Part shown: positions 30,409 through 41,378 of the stretch, one piece after another
Layout: every line of letters begins with the position of its first letter
Numbering within the stretch: the stretch's first letter is position 1
Assembly: GCF_022376445.1 (NCBI RefSeq)
Contig: NW_025955263.1
Location: 1 to 48,157 of the forward strand
Length of the DNA stretch: 48,157 bases
Source: Fomitopsis serialis
Taxonomy: Eukaryota > Basidiomycota > Agaricomycetes > Polyporales > Fomitopsidaceae
Direction of reading: 5' to 3'
Position numbers and translations under genes: made by a program
The notes under the pieces: model-generated
Database searches by the model: none
Told to the model about the DNA's origin: nothing
Seen by the model: only the letters and a program-made list of their open reading frames with translations

Positions 30409-31640
30409 ATGTTCGCCCGCAGCGCAGCCCGCAAGCTCTCCGCCCGCCAGTTCTCCTCTTCTGCTGCGCGCAGCACCAAGGTCACCGTCCTCGGCGCTGG
30501 CGGAGGTATCGGACAACCGCTCTCCCTCCTCCTCAAGCTCGACCCCCACGTCCAGAGGCTCAACCTCTACGATATCCGCGGTGCACCTGGTGTCGCCGCG
30601 GACGTGAGCCATATTGACTCCGCCAGCGATGTGCGCGTTTCGTGTAGTGGGTCGTAAGTGTGAACGCGTACTGAACGCTACGTCACCTCGCAGGTCAAGG
30701 GCTTCGAGGCCGACAAGCTCGAGGAGGCTCTCGAGGGCGCAGAGGTCATTGTCGTCCCTGCTGGTGTTCCCCGCAAGGTACGTGACCGCGGTTGTACGAC
30801 ACCCTACACGCTTCTGACGACGCTTCCTACAGCCCGGCGTAAGTGCGTTCGCGTGACGCTCCGAACCCTCAGCTTAACTCTATCACAGATGACCCGTGAC
30901 GACCTCTTCAGCACAAACGCGTCTGTCATCCGCGACCTCGCGACGGTCGCCGCCCGGGTCGCGCCCAAGGCGCACCTCTGCATCATCACCAACCCGGTCA
31001 ACTCGATGGTGCCGATCGCCTCGCGCGTGTACGAGCGAGCGGGTGTGTACGACCCGAAGCGGATCTTTGGTGTCTCCACGCTCGACGTCGTCCGCGCGTC
31101 ACGCTTCCTCGCGGGCATCGTCGGCGGCGATCCCGCGGACGCGCCTGTCACCGTCATCGGCGGCCACAGCGGTGAGACGATCGTGCCCCTCTTCTCCCAG
31201 ACGCCCGCGGCCAAGGGTGTCACCGGCGAGGCATACAAGAAGCTCGTGCACCGCGTGCAGTTCGGTGGTGACGAGGTCGTCCAGGCTAAGGCTGGCGCGG
31301 GCTCGGCTACCCTTTCGATGGCGTACGCCGGTGCGAAGTTCGCGAACACCCTCCTCCGCGCTATTGCGGGCGAGAAAGGCGTCATCACCCCCTCGTATGT
31401 CCGCAGCCCGCTCTACGAGAGCGAGGGCATCGACTTCTTCGCGTCGAACATTGAGCTTGGCGTACGTGCTCTCGTCTTACTCTTACTGTGTCATGTCACT
31501 AACATTCGCGTGCCCAGCCCAACGGTGTCGACAAGATCCACCCTCTCGGCCAGCTCACCGCGGAGGAGGAGGAGTACCTCAAGGCCTGCAAGGATGGTCT
31601 CAAGAAGAACATCCAGAAGGGCTTCGCGTTCCTCGAGTAG
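30409..31640 (+). CDS. MDH1: Mitochondrial malate dehydrogenase
   Basis: NAD-dependent oxidation of malate to oxaloacetate in the TCA cycle. Exons 30409-30630, 30694-30777, 30833-30838, 30889-31461 and 31518-31640 give 335 aa. The leader [20 protein letters not shown] is a mitochondrial presequence. Then: [20 protein letters not shown] (Rossmann loop), [51 protein letters not shown], and the active-site His in [12 protein letters not shown]. The residues Pro-Gly of the universal PRKPGMTRDDLF stretch are supplied by a 6-nt exon (CCCGGC, 30833-30838) between a 55-nt and a 50-nt intron. Without it the motif would read RKMTRDD. Codons are strongly C-biased, fitting high expression. Confidence 0.97.
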
Positions 31641-31939
31641 ATGGACAGCATAAAAAGCATGTACTAGATGCAACTATGTTGAGACGTAGACATCTGCTAT
31701 CTGTATTTTGCCAGCGATATGCAAGAGTCTGTTTGGCAGTGGCTCTGCAAGTCGAGCAGATCCCCGCGCGGTATGCGGCGTCGGCGTCCGTGCTTGTATT
31801 GCTCGCATCCCTTGCGCATTCGGCAGATTTGACGGGGTAAGCTTCGCTTGTCCAGACAATATGTTCAATGAACGAACTGGCCATGAAGCTGTAAAGTGAG
31901 CAATGCTGGGCAGTGAGGCAACTGCAATGCACATACCAG
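31641..31939. other. Convergent 3' flank, MDH1 and TSR2
   Basis: 299 bp between facing stop codons. AT-richer UTR-like sequence; no gene or repeat recognised. Confidence 0.45.
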
Positions 31940-32524
31940 TCATCCGTGCCGTGTGCCCTTTCCCTTGACGACTGTGAAGCCATCCTCGTCTACCTCTCGC
32001 TCTTGTGCATGCGCCTTCGATTGCTGATCCAGAAGCATTGGCGCCTCACCCTCCTCATCCTCACTGCCGTCCTCGCTCCCACTCCCATCCTCCCAATCAT
32101 CCTCATCCCCCGCAACCTCTTCCACCTGCACCTTCTTCCCCTTCACCTTATCCGCAAGCCCCTCAAACTTCTCCACCATCTCCGCGCTCCCTCCCTGCAC
32201 GGCCTCCCACATCTGCACGACGTCCCTGGCGACCGCCTCGGCGCTGCCGTCCTCGAGCGCGGTCTCGAACTCGTCCTCCATGACCTGGAGGAGCGTATCT
32301 TCGACGTACGGCACGTCCGGCGGGGGGTGCTCCTGTTCGAAGGCGTCGACGAGCACGGACGCGAGCCAGGTGCGCTTCTGCGCGCCGTCGGGGCCGCCCC
32401 AGTTCTCGGCGACGGCGAAGCGGAGCGCGGGCCAGATCGCGAGGCGGGCGAGGACGCCGCGCGCGAAGAGGATGGAGGTTGTGGGTGGGGCGGAAGTTGC
32501 GGTGGTCGAGGTCGAGGCGGACAT
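31940..32524 (-). CDS. TSR2: Pre-rRNA-processing protein Tsr2
   Basis: Escortin-type chaperone that delivers the ribosomal protein eS26 (Rps26) to 40S precursors and is needed for 20S pre-rRNA processing. Single exon, 194 aa. The start is the ATG at 32524 (MSASTSTTATS), because the frame upstream of it has no family resemblance. The core LFARGVLARLAIWPALRFAV, followed by AENWGG, matches the Tsr2 signature. The middle has DVPYVEDTLLQVMEDEFETA, and the last 70 residues are very acidic (EDEEGEAP and similar), the part that binds the basic client in yeast. It is head-to-head with GRC3, another ribosome-biogenesis gene. Confidence 0.93.
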   Translation of the reverse strand: MSASTSTTATSAPPTTSILFARGVLARLAIWPALRFAVAENWGGPDGAQKRTWLASVLVDAFEQEHPPPDVPYVEDTLLQVMEDEFETALEDGSAEAVARDVVQMWEAVQGGSAEMVEKFEGLADKVKGKKVQVEEVAGDEDDWEDGSGSEDGSEDEEGEAPMLLDQQSKAHAQEREVDEDGFTVVKGKGTRHG

Positions 32525-32830
32525 GACGAGGGTTATACGAACGTTGTGTGGAACGACCAAGTACGGTTTGCGGCTCTGGTGCCAGTAAGGGGTGAAGGTG
32601 ATTTGAGTGGCTGGAATCGGGCGGACGTCCTCGATGAAATCTGCGCAGATCGTGATCTCGATCGTCCACGTGTGCGCCATGTTAACGAGATCCGAGATTT
32701 TTGGGTCTCCTCCTCCCAGTCCAGGACGGCAGCACCCACTTGTCTTCAACTCTCATCGCGCGACGTGCCGACCGGTCTTCTGGTCATCCTGGTGCAGGCA
32801 CAGTTATCGCCATCACCGACCGACACAATA
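32525..32830. promoter_or_regulatory. Divergent promoter region, TSR2 and GRC3
   Basis: 306 bp between two outward-facing ATGs of ribosome-biogenesis genes. No TATA box or CCAAT motif was recognised with confidence. Confidence 0.55.
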
Positions 32831-35433
32831 ATGCTCAGTGCCGTCGCGGCTCGAAAAGCGCGTTTAGAGGGAAAGCAGGTCGTGCAGGTCGTGCCACGGA
32901 CACCCGCGAAGCTAGCCATTGTCGCCGATGAGTCTCCAAAACTGGTCTCGCCTCCGTCAAAACGAAAGCCCAGCGAGAATGCAAGCAAGCCTATTAAGAA
33001 GAAGAGGAAGAAGGCTCAGCAACCCGCGCAAGACACCCCGCCTCGTTACTTCAACGAGGACGCGTTCAAGACACAACAAGATGTCATTGTCGTCGCTGAT
33101 GACTCGGACGACTCCGAGGAAGGCTTTACTGGTGATGCATTCATCGCAGAGGCGGACATGACAGTGGACAACGCCGACGCTACGAATACCGCAACTCCCG
33201 CAACCAAGGCCCGGCGACGCCGAGCTTGGTCACCCAGTGCTCCGCTACGAGACTCTTCTGACGAGGAAGACGATGAATTTCTCGATGATGAATCGGCACC
33301 TCCACCGGTCGTTATACCGGTTGCAGGACCGTCGAAACTGGTACCCAAGGTACTCTCGACGTTCCAACCCGTCCTGGACCAAAATATGTTCTACCTCACG
33401 CCAGAAGACATTCAAATACTTGACTTGCCATCGCCATCGTTACAATGTGACAACACAGGGACACTTATTGTGCTCCATCCCTCGAACTCGCTCGCTCTTT
33501 TGGGAACGTACCGATTGACCGTCCTGCAAGGCGCGGTATCCCTGATGGGCAGCGTCCTCACCGCGTCGCGCACATGTCATCGCGTCTTTGCCCCTCGTTC
33601 CTCACCCATCCCTGTGCTTAGGAGTGTCGCAGCCAGCCTTAATGGCCCACAGTCAGCGATGCCTGACCGTGTTCGATCAACGCTCGGCCCCGCAGCTACA
33701 GTGGTATTGCTGCAGGAGCTGCAGACCGGCGTGGAACGACTGGGTACAGTGTGCCGCACATTTGAGGGTGTGTTTTCGCCGTCGCGGTCTCAAAGCAAGA
33801 TGCCTACCGTCGAACTGAATCTTCGCGGCGTCTACATGGTGCGCTCAACGTTGTAGTGGATGGTAGGTCTTCGGCTGACCGTAATGTATTGCAGCTTCAG
33901 GCTGAGACATCTGACACTTCGCCGTTTATCATGCCACCGTCTTGGGATGCAACCATATCTTCTATGGTCGACCATAATGCGAACCCGCAGGAGATGAACT
34001 ATCCAAGATCCGTGTATCTCGTCAAAGGTCCAAGGAATACGGGCAAGAGTACCTTCGGGAAAGTGCTCCTGAACGCACTCCTAACAAGGTCAGACAGTGG
34101 TCAAGTATTGCGTGCTCGGTGACTTATCCTGTCTGGTGCACACAGATATCGCCGCGTCGCATTCCTTGAATGTGATATGGGTCAGTCCGAGTTCACTCCG
34201 GCAGGCATGGTAGCTTTGAACATACTGGACGCCCCCGTATTTGGTGCGCATATCTTGTCCGCTCTCTCGACCAAGTTTGAAATGGTCTGATCATTGAAGG
34301 CAGGTCCGGCATTCACTCATCCGTGCCTACCCTATGCGTCTCACTTCGTCGGAGCGACGTCTCCGAAGTCATCCCCGTCCTACTACGTCGAATGTGTCCA
34401 AGCTCTCATACAAGCATACAACCTTGACATTCAGCACGGGGCACTTCTCAACGACAATGACGACAAGGGTACAGACAATAGGCTCTCCGACATCATACCT
34501 CTCGTCGTGAACACCATGGGCTGGTCGCGCGGGCTCGGCTCCGATTTGTCGCTCAAAATAGAGGAGACGGTCGAACCATCCCAGATTTTCGAGCTCGAAG
34601 CGCCCCAAGGCGATGATGCATATCCCACGTATCCGCCCTTCGATAGTGCCGACGCCCACGCGTCTCATGGCCTTGGCGGTTTGGACAGAGTACGTCGGCT
34701 CGAAGCCGTCGCTCCGTGCTCCGCGTCCAGCTTCTTCACTGCCGCAGATCACCGCACTTTGTCCGTCCTCTCGTACTTCCACGCCACGTTCGCTGCACCT
34801 TCCTCTTCCCCGCCCGCTTCGCAAGATGCTCCAGTATCGTCGCCATCGTCGTCTTCTGGTTCGGCAGCCAGCTGCATCGCACGAGCGTGGGACGTCTCTC
34901 TACCACTCTGCGCTCAGCTTCCGTACGAAGTCGACTGTAAAGTCGCGTTTGACCACATCGCCCTGGTCGGCGCTGGCATGGAGGATGTGGTGCCCTCTGA
35001 ACTTGCTCAAGTACTGAACGGAGCAATAGTTGGCTTGGTACAGTGCGAACCCGGGACTATGGATGACCTAGCAAGCGATTCAGCCTCGCCTGCCCTCGCC
35101 CTCGCGTATAGACAGGGAAACCCTCCTCCATCACCATTCTCCTCGAAGTGCTGCGGGCTCGCTCTCGTGCGGGCCATCTCTCACTCTGCGACGGGGACGC
35201 TGATGCATCTCCTTACCCCCGTCCCGCCCGAGCATCTCGCTCTCGTGCGCGTCTTGGTCAAGGGCGAGCTGGAGCTTCCTGTGTGGGGGATGCTCGACTT
35301 CCGGAATACGCAGGGCGACGTCGCTGGCGTCGAGCGCGACAAAGTGCCCTTCCTGCGTTGGGGCAAGAGCGAGGCCGCAGGTGCAGAAAGGAGACGTGTA
35401 CGAAGAAATCTCATGCGGAGAGGTCAGATGTAG
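32831..35433 (+). CDS. GRC3: Polynucleotide 5'-hydroxyl kinase Grc3
   Basis: Nucleolar RNA kinase that works with the Las1 nuclease in ITS2 removal during 25S/28S rRNA maturation, and in Pol I termination. Exons 32831-33838, 33895-34088, 34146-34243 and 34304-35433 give 809 aa. The N-terminus is Lys/Arg-rich (KPIKKKRKKAQQ, a nuclear or nucleolar signal) then acidic. The Walker A motif is KGPRNTGKSTFGK; the family block ECDMGQSEFTPAGMVALNIL follows across an intron, then GPAFTHPCLPYASHFVGATS and PLVVNTMGWSRGLG. The C-terminal domain includes GLVQCEPG and ALVRVLVKGELELPVWGMLD. Ser/Pro-rich inserts make it longer than the yeast protein. Its stop is only 50 bp from the stop of the convergent gene at 35484. 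Confidence 0.94.
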
Positions 35434-35483
35434 GTACAGCGATAGTGTCCACCAGGGCAAGTGTCCAGTATGCGGGATCGCGC

Positions 35484-36281
35484 TCACTCGAAGGAAATCA
35501 TTATGTCCGGCCCTTTCGTCTCAAGCCAGCGTCGCCAGATGTCTCGATACACGGGCGTCCACGGGATCTTGTGCAGGAAGACCTCCTCGTCCGTCAGCAT
35601 TCTCGCGATACGCCGCATCTCCTTGCGGTCGCGACCGCTGTAGTTCTTCATCAGCTTCCCTGCCTGCTTGAGTGTGGGGTGCAGCTGGGATGCGTAGTCA
35701 ACATTCGTGACGGCGAACTGTAGAAAGTCCCCCTGCAACCTTACCGGACCTCGAAACACCATGCGGTGCCATTTGCAGAACGTCTTCGCGGGTATCCGGT
35801 ATTCGTCTGCGTCGTCCAGTGAGCTGCTGTCTTTTATATCCCGATATGGTGGGAGCAGCTTGGGGACATAATACCGCACGAGGGGTACGTCCGGGGGTGT
35901 GCTATTCGCATTTGAAGCCTCTAGACTCCTCTGTGCTTCTCCCGATGTCCTCCAGTATCGTGCCTCTTCCTCGGGCGTAGCGTACCGAGAGAAGAGCGGG
36001 TATCTGGGTCTCCACAGCTTCGTACGCAAGGAGACCATCCACCGAATTACTCTGCTCGTGCAATCTTTGCACCACACGACCCCCGTGGTGACAAGGTGGC
36101 CAGTGGCACCGGCTAGGAAGTAGGTCGCACATGGGAGCACGAGCGGCCATCCGGCGGCAAATGCTTTTGCTAGGATGCGAATGGTAGTGGTGGCTGACTG
36201 GCGTTCCTACTCAGTACTTGATTCAATGGGTGTAATATGACTCACGAGTTGCAGGGTTCTTGGTAGCACGATGTCATGCAT
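35484..36281 (-). CDS. Uncharacterised protein, possibly mitochondrial or membrane-associated
   Basis: I do not recognise this family. The long minus-strand frame ending at 35484 is convincingly protein-like (ARMLTDEEVFLHKIPWTPVY, then RDIWRRWLETKGPDIMISFE at the end), but it has no ATG of its own. A 36-nt first exon (36281-36246, MHDIVLPRTLQL) joined through a 39-nt GT-AG intron (36207-36245) to 36206-35484 gives a clean 252-aa protein. The start RQSATTTIRILAKAFAAG followed by a hydrophobic stretch (WPLVLPCATYFLAGATGHLV) could be a mitochondrial presequence plus one membrane segment. The segment SGRDRKEMRRIARML loosely recalls LETM1-like domains; this is not enough to name it. Convergent with GRC3. 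Confidence 0.68.
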
Positions 36282-38945
36282 TTTGTGAGATCTTTTTTGG
36301 GGTACCTTCGGTCGTTGGTGTCGGTCGTCGCGGGTGTAAGTGCAGCTCACCCATGTGCACAGTGACTTGCCGCCATGCACCATGCTCATTCAGTGCGGAA
36401 GACATGAGGTGTGTAATAGTCGAGCTTAGCTCGGCGGGTTGCGTTCATATCCGATTTGTATGAAGTACACGTGTCCTCCAGCCCTCCAGCGGTGGACCCG
36501 CGATGCTCGTCTGGCGTCAGTGCAGTTATTTGGGCCTCGTAGGGACAATTGTCCTCAGGCTTCACGCGGTTAGTTAACGCGCGATGCAATTCATCTCTGA
36601 CTCTGAGTGAGCGTCGGTTTGGCGTCGGTCGATATTGGGTCGATACTTATTTAAATCCATGGGTCATGTTACCGCGCAACTAGCCGGGAAATGCCGACGG
36701 CCACAAGCAGTGGCTGAAGCGCTGGATTTGAAAGTCCAACGTCAGACAAGGATATCCTGAGGCACGAAGGTTGAAGGAATTGTCTACGTCTGCCTGGGGA
36801 GACTAAGTCCAACCCTCTTTGACTTGGTCAACGTTGTCACCTACTTCTGCGAAGTCTTGTACGCGTCGCGACTCGCGAGTATGACCACTCTTCAAAAGTA
36901 CTCTACGTCGGCATTCGCACAGAGTAGTGAGCTCGTGGCTTCAAAGATCGTGGTCCAAGAAACCGAGTTCATTTGCTCGGCACATCATCGTGGCAAGTCC
37001 ATTCATCACGCTACTTTCACTGTTCCATCTCTCGCCTGGGAATCGGTGCTATCGCGCTGTAATGCGAGTCTAGTGCTGTAACTCGCAGACGTGATCTCGA
37101 CTTGGCTCAATTAAGCCTTCGGACCTTGGTGTTCAAGCATCGTCAGGCACTGAGGCAGTGGACTGATTGTAACGCAGAGCGCGCTTCCCTAGTTCACAAA
37201 GGCCGACGGGGCTGGCGATTGTTGAGCGCTGATCATGAAAGTGTCGTGGCCGTCAGAGGTACGGAACATGCCATATTCCTCCCGAGTTGAAACCGGTACC
37301 GTGACAGTACCGAAACCTTCAACAAGCTTCCGGGAATTATATCCCCATGCACATGGGTTGTACATTCACCAAACTTCCACACTACAATTCATTCGTCGCC
37401 CTGAGAAACTTACAGGCGGTCGAACATTGGTCGAACCACTCAGATTCGCGGGCCCGAAGCAACGACGCTCACGGACGTTTCAGTTTAGCTCGTCAGCACT
37501 GGGTGAGCGTTACGATATACCAGGCTCATCATCGCCCCAAACTTTGTCAGCTCTCCATCAAGGCGCATATTGCTACGGCCCTCATGGAATGGAAGATCCA
37601 GTAGACTCAATTGGCGTTCAAGCTTGTCCGACTCCGAACTCACTGATATCTGCATTTCCGCTCTAGATCTAGCGTGAGCATTGTCCTTGACATTCTCTAC
37701 GCCAACTAACAGTACCCCGAAAGAGCGTAGTCGCCTCAAGCAATTCAGCTCCACTCATGTATCTTGCATGCATACAATGGTATCATATGGCGTTGATCTC
37801 ACTGGCAGGTTCATCTGCTTGGATGCACCAGCGTCGATGTGTGGGGTTGACATGTCAAGGATGCTCAATCGACGTCCAATAAAGGTCGCTCTCGTGCCAT
37901 CACGGCCCTTGTTCAAGTCGCGTCTCCGAGCATTTGCGTCGCAGATGGGTAGAGTGACGCGCTAGGGCAAATGACTGCGGCTTTCAAGCTCTACGTCTTG
38001 TTCATAAGCTACACACAGCTACCGGCCGCATGCAATTCTCGGACGCCGGTCAGTGTCAGAGCAGCATAGTCGAAGCATCTCTGATGTTCAGCATGCAGGA
38101 GTCACATATACATCGTACTCGCATCTGCCCTCCTCTCATACCGATTTGACACATGCGCACCTCGGTGACCGAGCCAATACACTCATCTCGCCTCACACAT
38201 GGCGCTGGAAGGGACCCTCATTGGGCTCAAAACCTCTTTTAGACATATCTAGTCGTGCCATCGGCACGAACACACATTCAGGCCGTCCATCCGCGAGCTG
38301 CGACGATGTGCGAAACCTTTACATGATCCTGCATGTAGGTGAGCCGAATCCTACACATGTCCCTCGAGCACCGCGCATGATCACTGAGCTCCACAGCATG
38401 TCGTACGCCGAAGGATTGGTTCCATACATGCCACAGTTTACCCAAGCTCAAAACGCAAGTCTTCGTACAATGGCAGATGCATGTACAGGAACTCCGAAGA
38501 ATCAGGGTTCGGCCGAAGACAATGTTCCGAACACAGGTGCCACATGTTGGATCATTTTGGCCAACATCTAATACCAAACACCCGATGTCGACCAAACATT
38601 CGGGTATGTCACTCTGCACCGTCGGCAGTTTTTGTAATCACGGCTCTGCGATACTGCTTACACGCCTCTCACACAAAGCCATACCCCCATCATACAGGCT
38701 TTCCGCTAAGTGTGTCTTATCCGACATGTCTACCCGTGACCTGGACACAGTGGTAGATGTACCGGTCGCCATTTAACCTCTGGACTAACTTGAGAAAGCT
38801 GGTGGAGGTAATGTTAGACCCCCTGAGCAGGATGTTGACGCGGGTTTTGAATCATCATGCGGTGCCCTCGTATTTACATAAATCCCCTGAGAAGTGTACG
38901 AACTTAGCATCTGTTCTCTGAGGGAGGCCCCTCCTTACTCTAGAT
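36282..38945. other. Gene-poor stretch upstream of the tandem P450s
   Basis: About 2.7 kb, less GC-rich than its surroundings, with only short open frames on both strands and no family resemblance. I looked for P450 fragments and terminal inverted repeats and found none convincing. One small imperfect palindrome lies at 37286-37323 (GGTAC/GTACC inside GTTGAA/TTCAAC). The promoter of the first tandem P450 would be in its last few hundred bases. It could be old, decayed mobile DNA. Confidence 0.45.
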
Positions 38946-41378
38946 ATGGATTCGACGAAGATCAGGATCGGCTTGTCCTGCGCCATCCTCGCACTTCTGC
39001 TCTATACCGCTTGGCACAAGTACAAGCGGCGCCGTGCTCGGTCGTGCATGCATATTCGAGGTCCTCCTTCTCCGAACTATTTGTTGGGTAAGTTGTGCCC
39101 TCCACAGGCGCTCTATTGTCCATTCTCATGACTGCGGTCGACTTCAGGGCACATCGTCGAACTCACTCATCAAGATGAAGTAGGCGACCTCGAGTATCAG
39201 TGGATGAATCAGTATGGATGGGCCTGGAAGATCAAACACTGTCTTGGGGTAGGCATCATTATCATGCTGTCCCGAATCTGTGCTGAGGTTGTCTGCTAAC
39301 GCACAGAGAGACGTGCTATTCCTTGCCGATCCTAAGGTAAGGAAGAGGTTCTATCGTCTACTCCTGCATGCGTACCATATTGACCCTTTCACGTAGGCCT
39401 TGCAACATATATTCAGATCCGGCTACGGCTACTCCCGTACAACCGACTCCAGGTTCATATCCTGGCTACTCATGGGAGAGAGTGTACTGTTTTCTGATCG
39501 TGAGTCCGCCATATGTATCTTTCGATGATATCTCACCATCGCCGTCGTAGATATGCAACACGCCCGGATTCGCAGAACCATGGACCCGGCCTTCAGCACA
39601 ACTCGCGTACGGGCCTTTTTACCGATGTTCCAACGGTCGTCGAAGAAGGTAGAGTTCGCTTGCGTATGTGCGCTACTCGAGTGTATCCTCACCGTCTCAT
39701 TACAGCTGTGCCAAAAATGGCAGCAAGAGCTCGCAGGACGTTCCTCAATGCCGGCCGTAAACGTTTCCCCATGGTTTTCACGCTTGACGCTCGACGCCAT
39801 ATGCGAAGGTCAGTCTTGTACACGTCTCCACAGACAAGTCAGCGAGATGCACTAGTACTGATGCTGGTTCCTGAACACAGCTGGGTTCGACTTCAACTGC
39901 GGCGCCCTTGACGACGACTTGAATGAATATGTGAGTGTGTACAAGGATATGTTGTAAGTACTCCTTATCAGGCCTGTTGTCGTATGAGAGCATGGAATCT
40001 CAACGGTCATTCTCTATTAGCCGAGACTCTATGGTGCACCCTACGCCTGAGTCCCTCTTGTTCCGGCATTTCTGGCCTTACATGCCTGAGTCTATGCTAC
40101 GCACGCTTGTGCGGCTCCCGGCAAAGCAGTTCGTTCGGATGCGACATTCTCTAAGTACGATCAACCGTCTCTCGGAACGACTCATCAAGCAGAGAAAGAC
40201 GGCGGCGAAAACGCAGACTGGGGATCAAGACGGCGAGCGCGGCAGGGACTTGATGAGTATCCTAGGTACGTCCATACTGTTTCCAGGCGCTACCAAATTC
40301 ACATACTCATGAGCATGCATCCACAGTCAGAGCCAATATGTCTGAGAATCCCAAGCACCGCCTGACGGATACTGAAATGATCGCCCAGGTGGCGACTTTG
40401 CTTCTCGCGGGTACGTAGCGGTAATTGGCTTTGTCGGCCACAATCATGAAGTTCATTCATGTAGGGCACGAGACATCGGCGGGCACGCTGAATTGGCTGT
40501 TCTGGGAGCTCGCGAAGGATGTCGACTACCAACAGAAGATTCGGGAGGAGGTCGCGGCGGCTCGCGCGGATGTCGTCGCCAGGGGAGATACCGAGTTCTC
40601 TGTCGCGGATCTGGAGTCTATGGTGTACGTCAACGCAGCTATCAAGGTATGCAGGGCTGAAGCTATTCCTCTCCTTCCACGCGTCGCTAAGGCTGACTCC
40701 ATTTAGGAAATCATGCGCCTGCATCCGATAGTGTACTTGCTCGTACGAGTGGCAGACAGGGACGATGTGATCCCGCTGTCAAAACCCATTACAACTACCA
40801 CCGGCGAAACAATCAGCGAGATCCCAATCGCAAAGGGACAGTACATCAGCGTGTCGTCGTGGGGTTACAATCGGTGCGTTCATGTCCTTGAACACGCATC
40901 AGGTTTCGTTGAACCTGTATACAGTTTACAAGAAGTGTGGGGTGAAGACGCTCACAGCTGGAACCCATCGCGATTCTTCACAATCGACAAGGAGAAGCAA
41001 CTTAGCATTGGTGTGTATGCAAACTTGTGAGGCAACCTTCCTCCCATTCTACTAGTGCGTCGGATCTTACGATGGAATAGGCTCACTTTCGGAGGAGGGA
41101 ACAAGGCATGTCTGGGGTGAGCCTCTCTCTGTTTGAAGTATGCGCAGTGCTTGCTGATGAATTACGACTATAGTTGGCGCTTCACCGTGCTTGAGATCCA
41201 GGCCGTCCTCGTCGAGCTGATCGAGAACTTCGAGTTCGCACTCCCTGACGAGAAGCCTGACATTCAGCGCGTCCCTGCAGGTGTCACCATCCCCATGATA
41301 AGGAACAATATGGCCCTCGGTTCACAAATGCCATTGAAGATCACTCCGGTCAAGCGTACATCGCCTGTAGTTTCCTGA
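38946..41378 (+). CDS. Cytochrome P450, first of a tandem pair
   Basis: Exons 38946-39087, 39148-39248, 39307-39336, 39397-39499, 39551-39648, 39706-39808, 39881-39953, 40021-40265, 40327-40410, 40465-40646, 40707-40873, 40925-41026, 41081-41116 and 41174-41378 give 556 aa. An N-terminal membrane helix (IGLSCAILALLLYTAW) precedes a basic stop-transfer and RGPPSPNYLLG. The I-helix motif is AGHETS, with the intron falling after AG. ExxR is EIMR, the PERF-like block is WNPSRFF, and the heme loop FGGGNKACLG carries the Cys ligand. The C-terminal half, IENFEFALPDEKPDIQRVPA, is almost shared with its neighbour at 42681. It resembles Agaricomycete P450s annotated as fatty-acid or alkane hydroxylases; the substrate is not deducible. 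It has an intron after DPK (39337-39396) that the paralogue lacks. Confidence 0.94.

Noticed and set aside
31913..32830. An upstream extension of the GRC3 frame to 31913
   Set aside because: It runs antisense through TSR2 and is Leu/Pro/His-rich. The Lys-rich, Grc3-like protein begins at ATG 32831.
37286..37323. Imperfect palindrome with GGTAC/GTACC and GTTGAA/TTCAAC arms
   Set aside because: Short, imperfect and isolated. Single structures of this kind are expected in 48 kb, unlike the array at 15966.
36824..37666. Several 80-140 codon frames in the gene-poor stretch
   Set aside because: No family resemblance and no intron signals linking them. Length is within the chance range.
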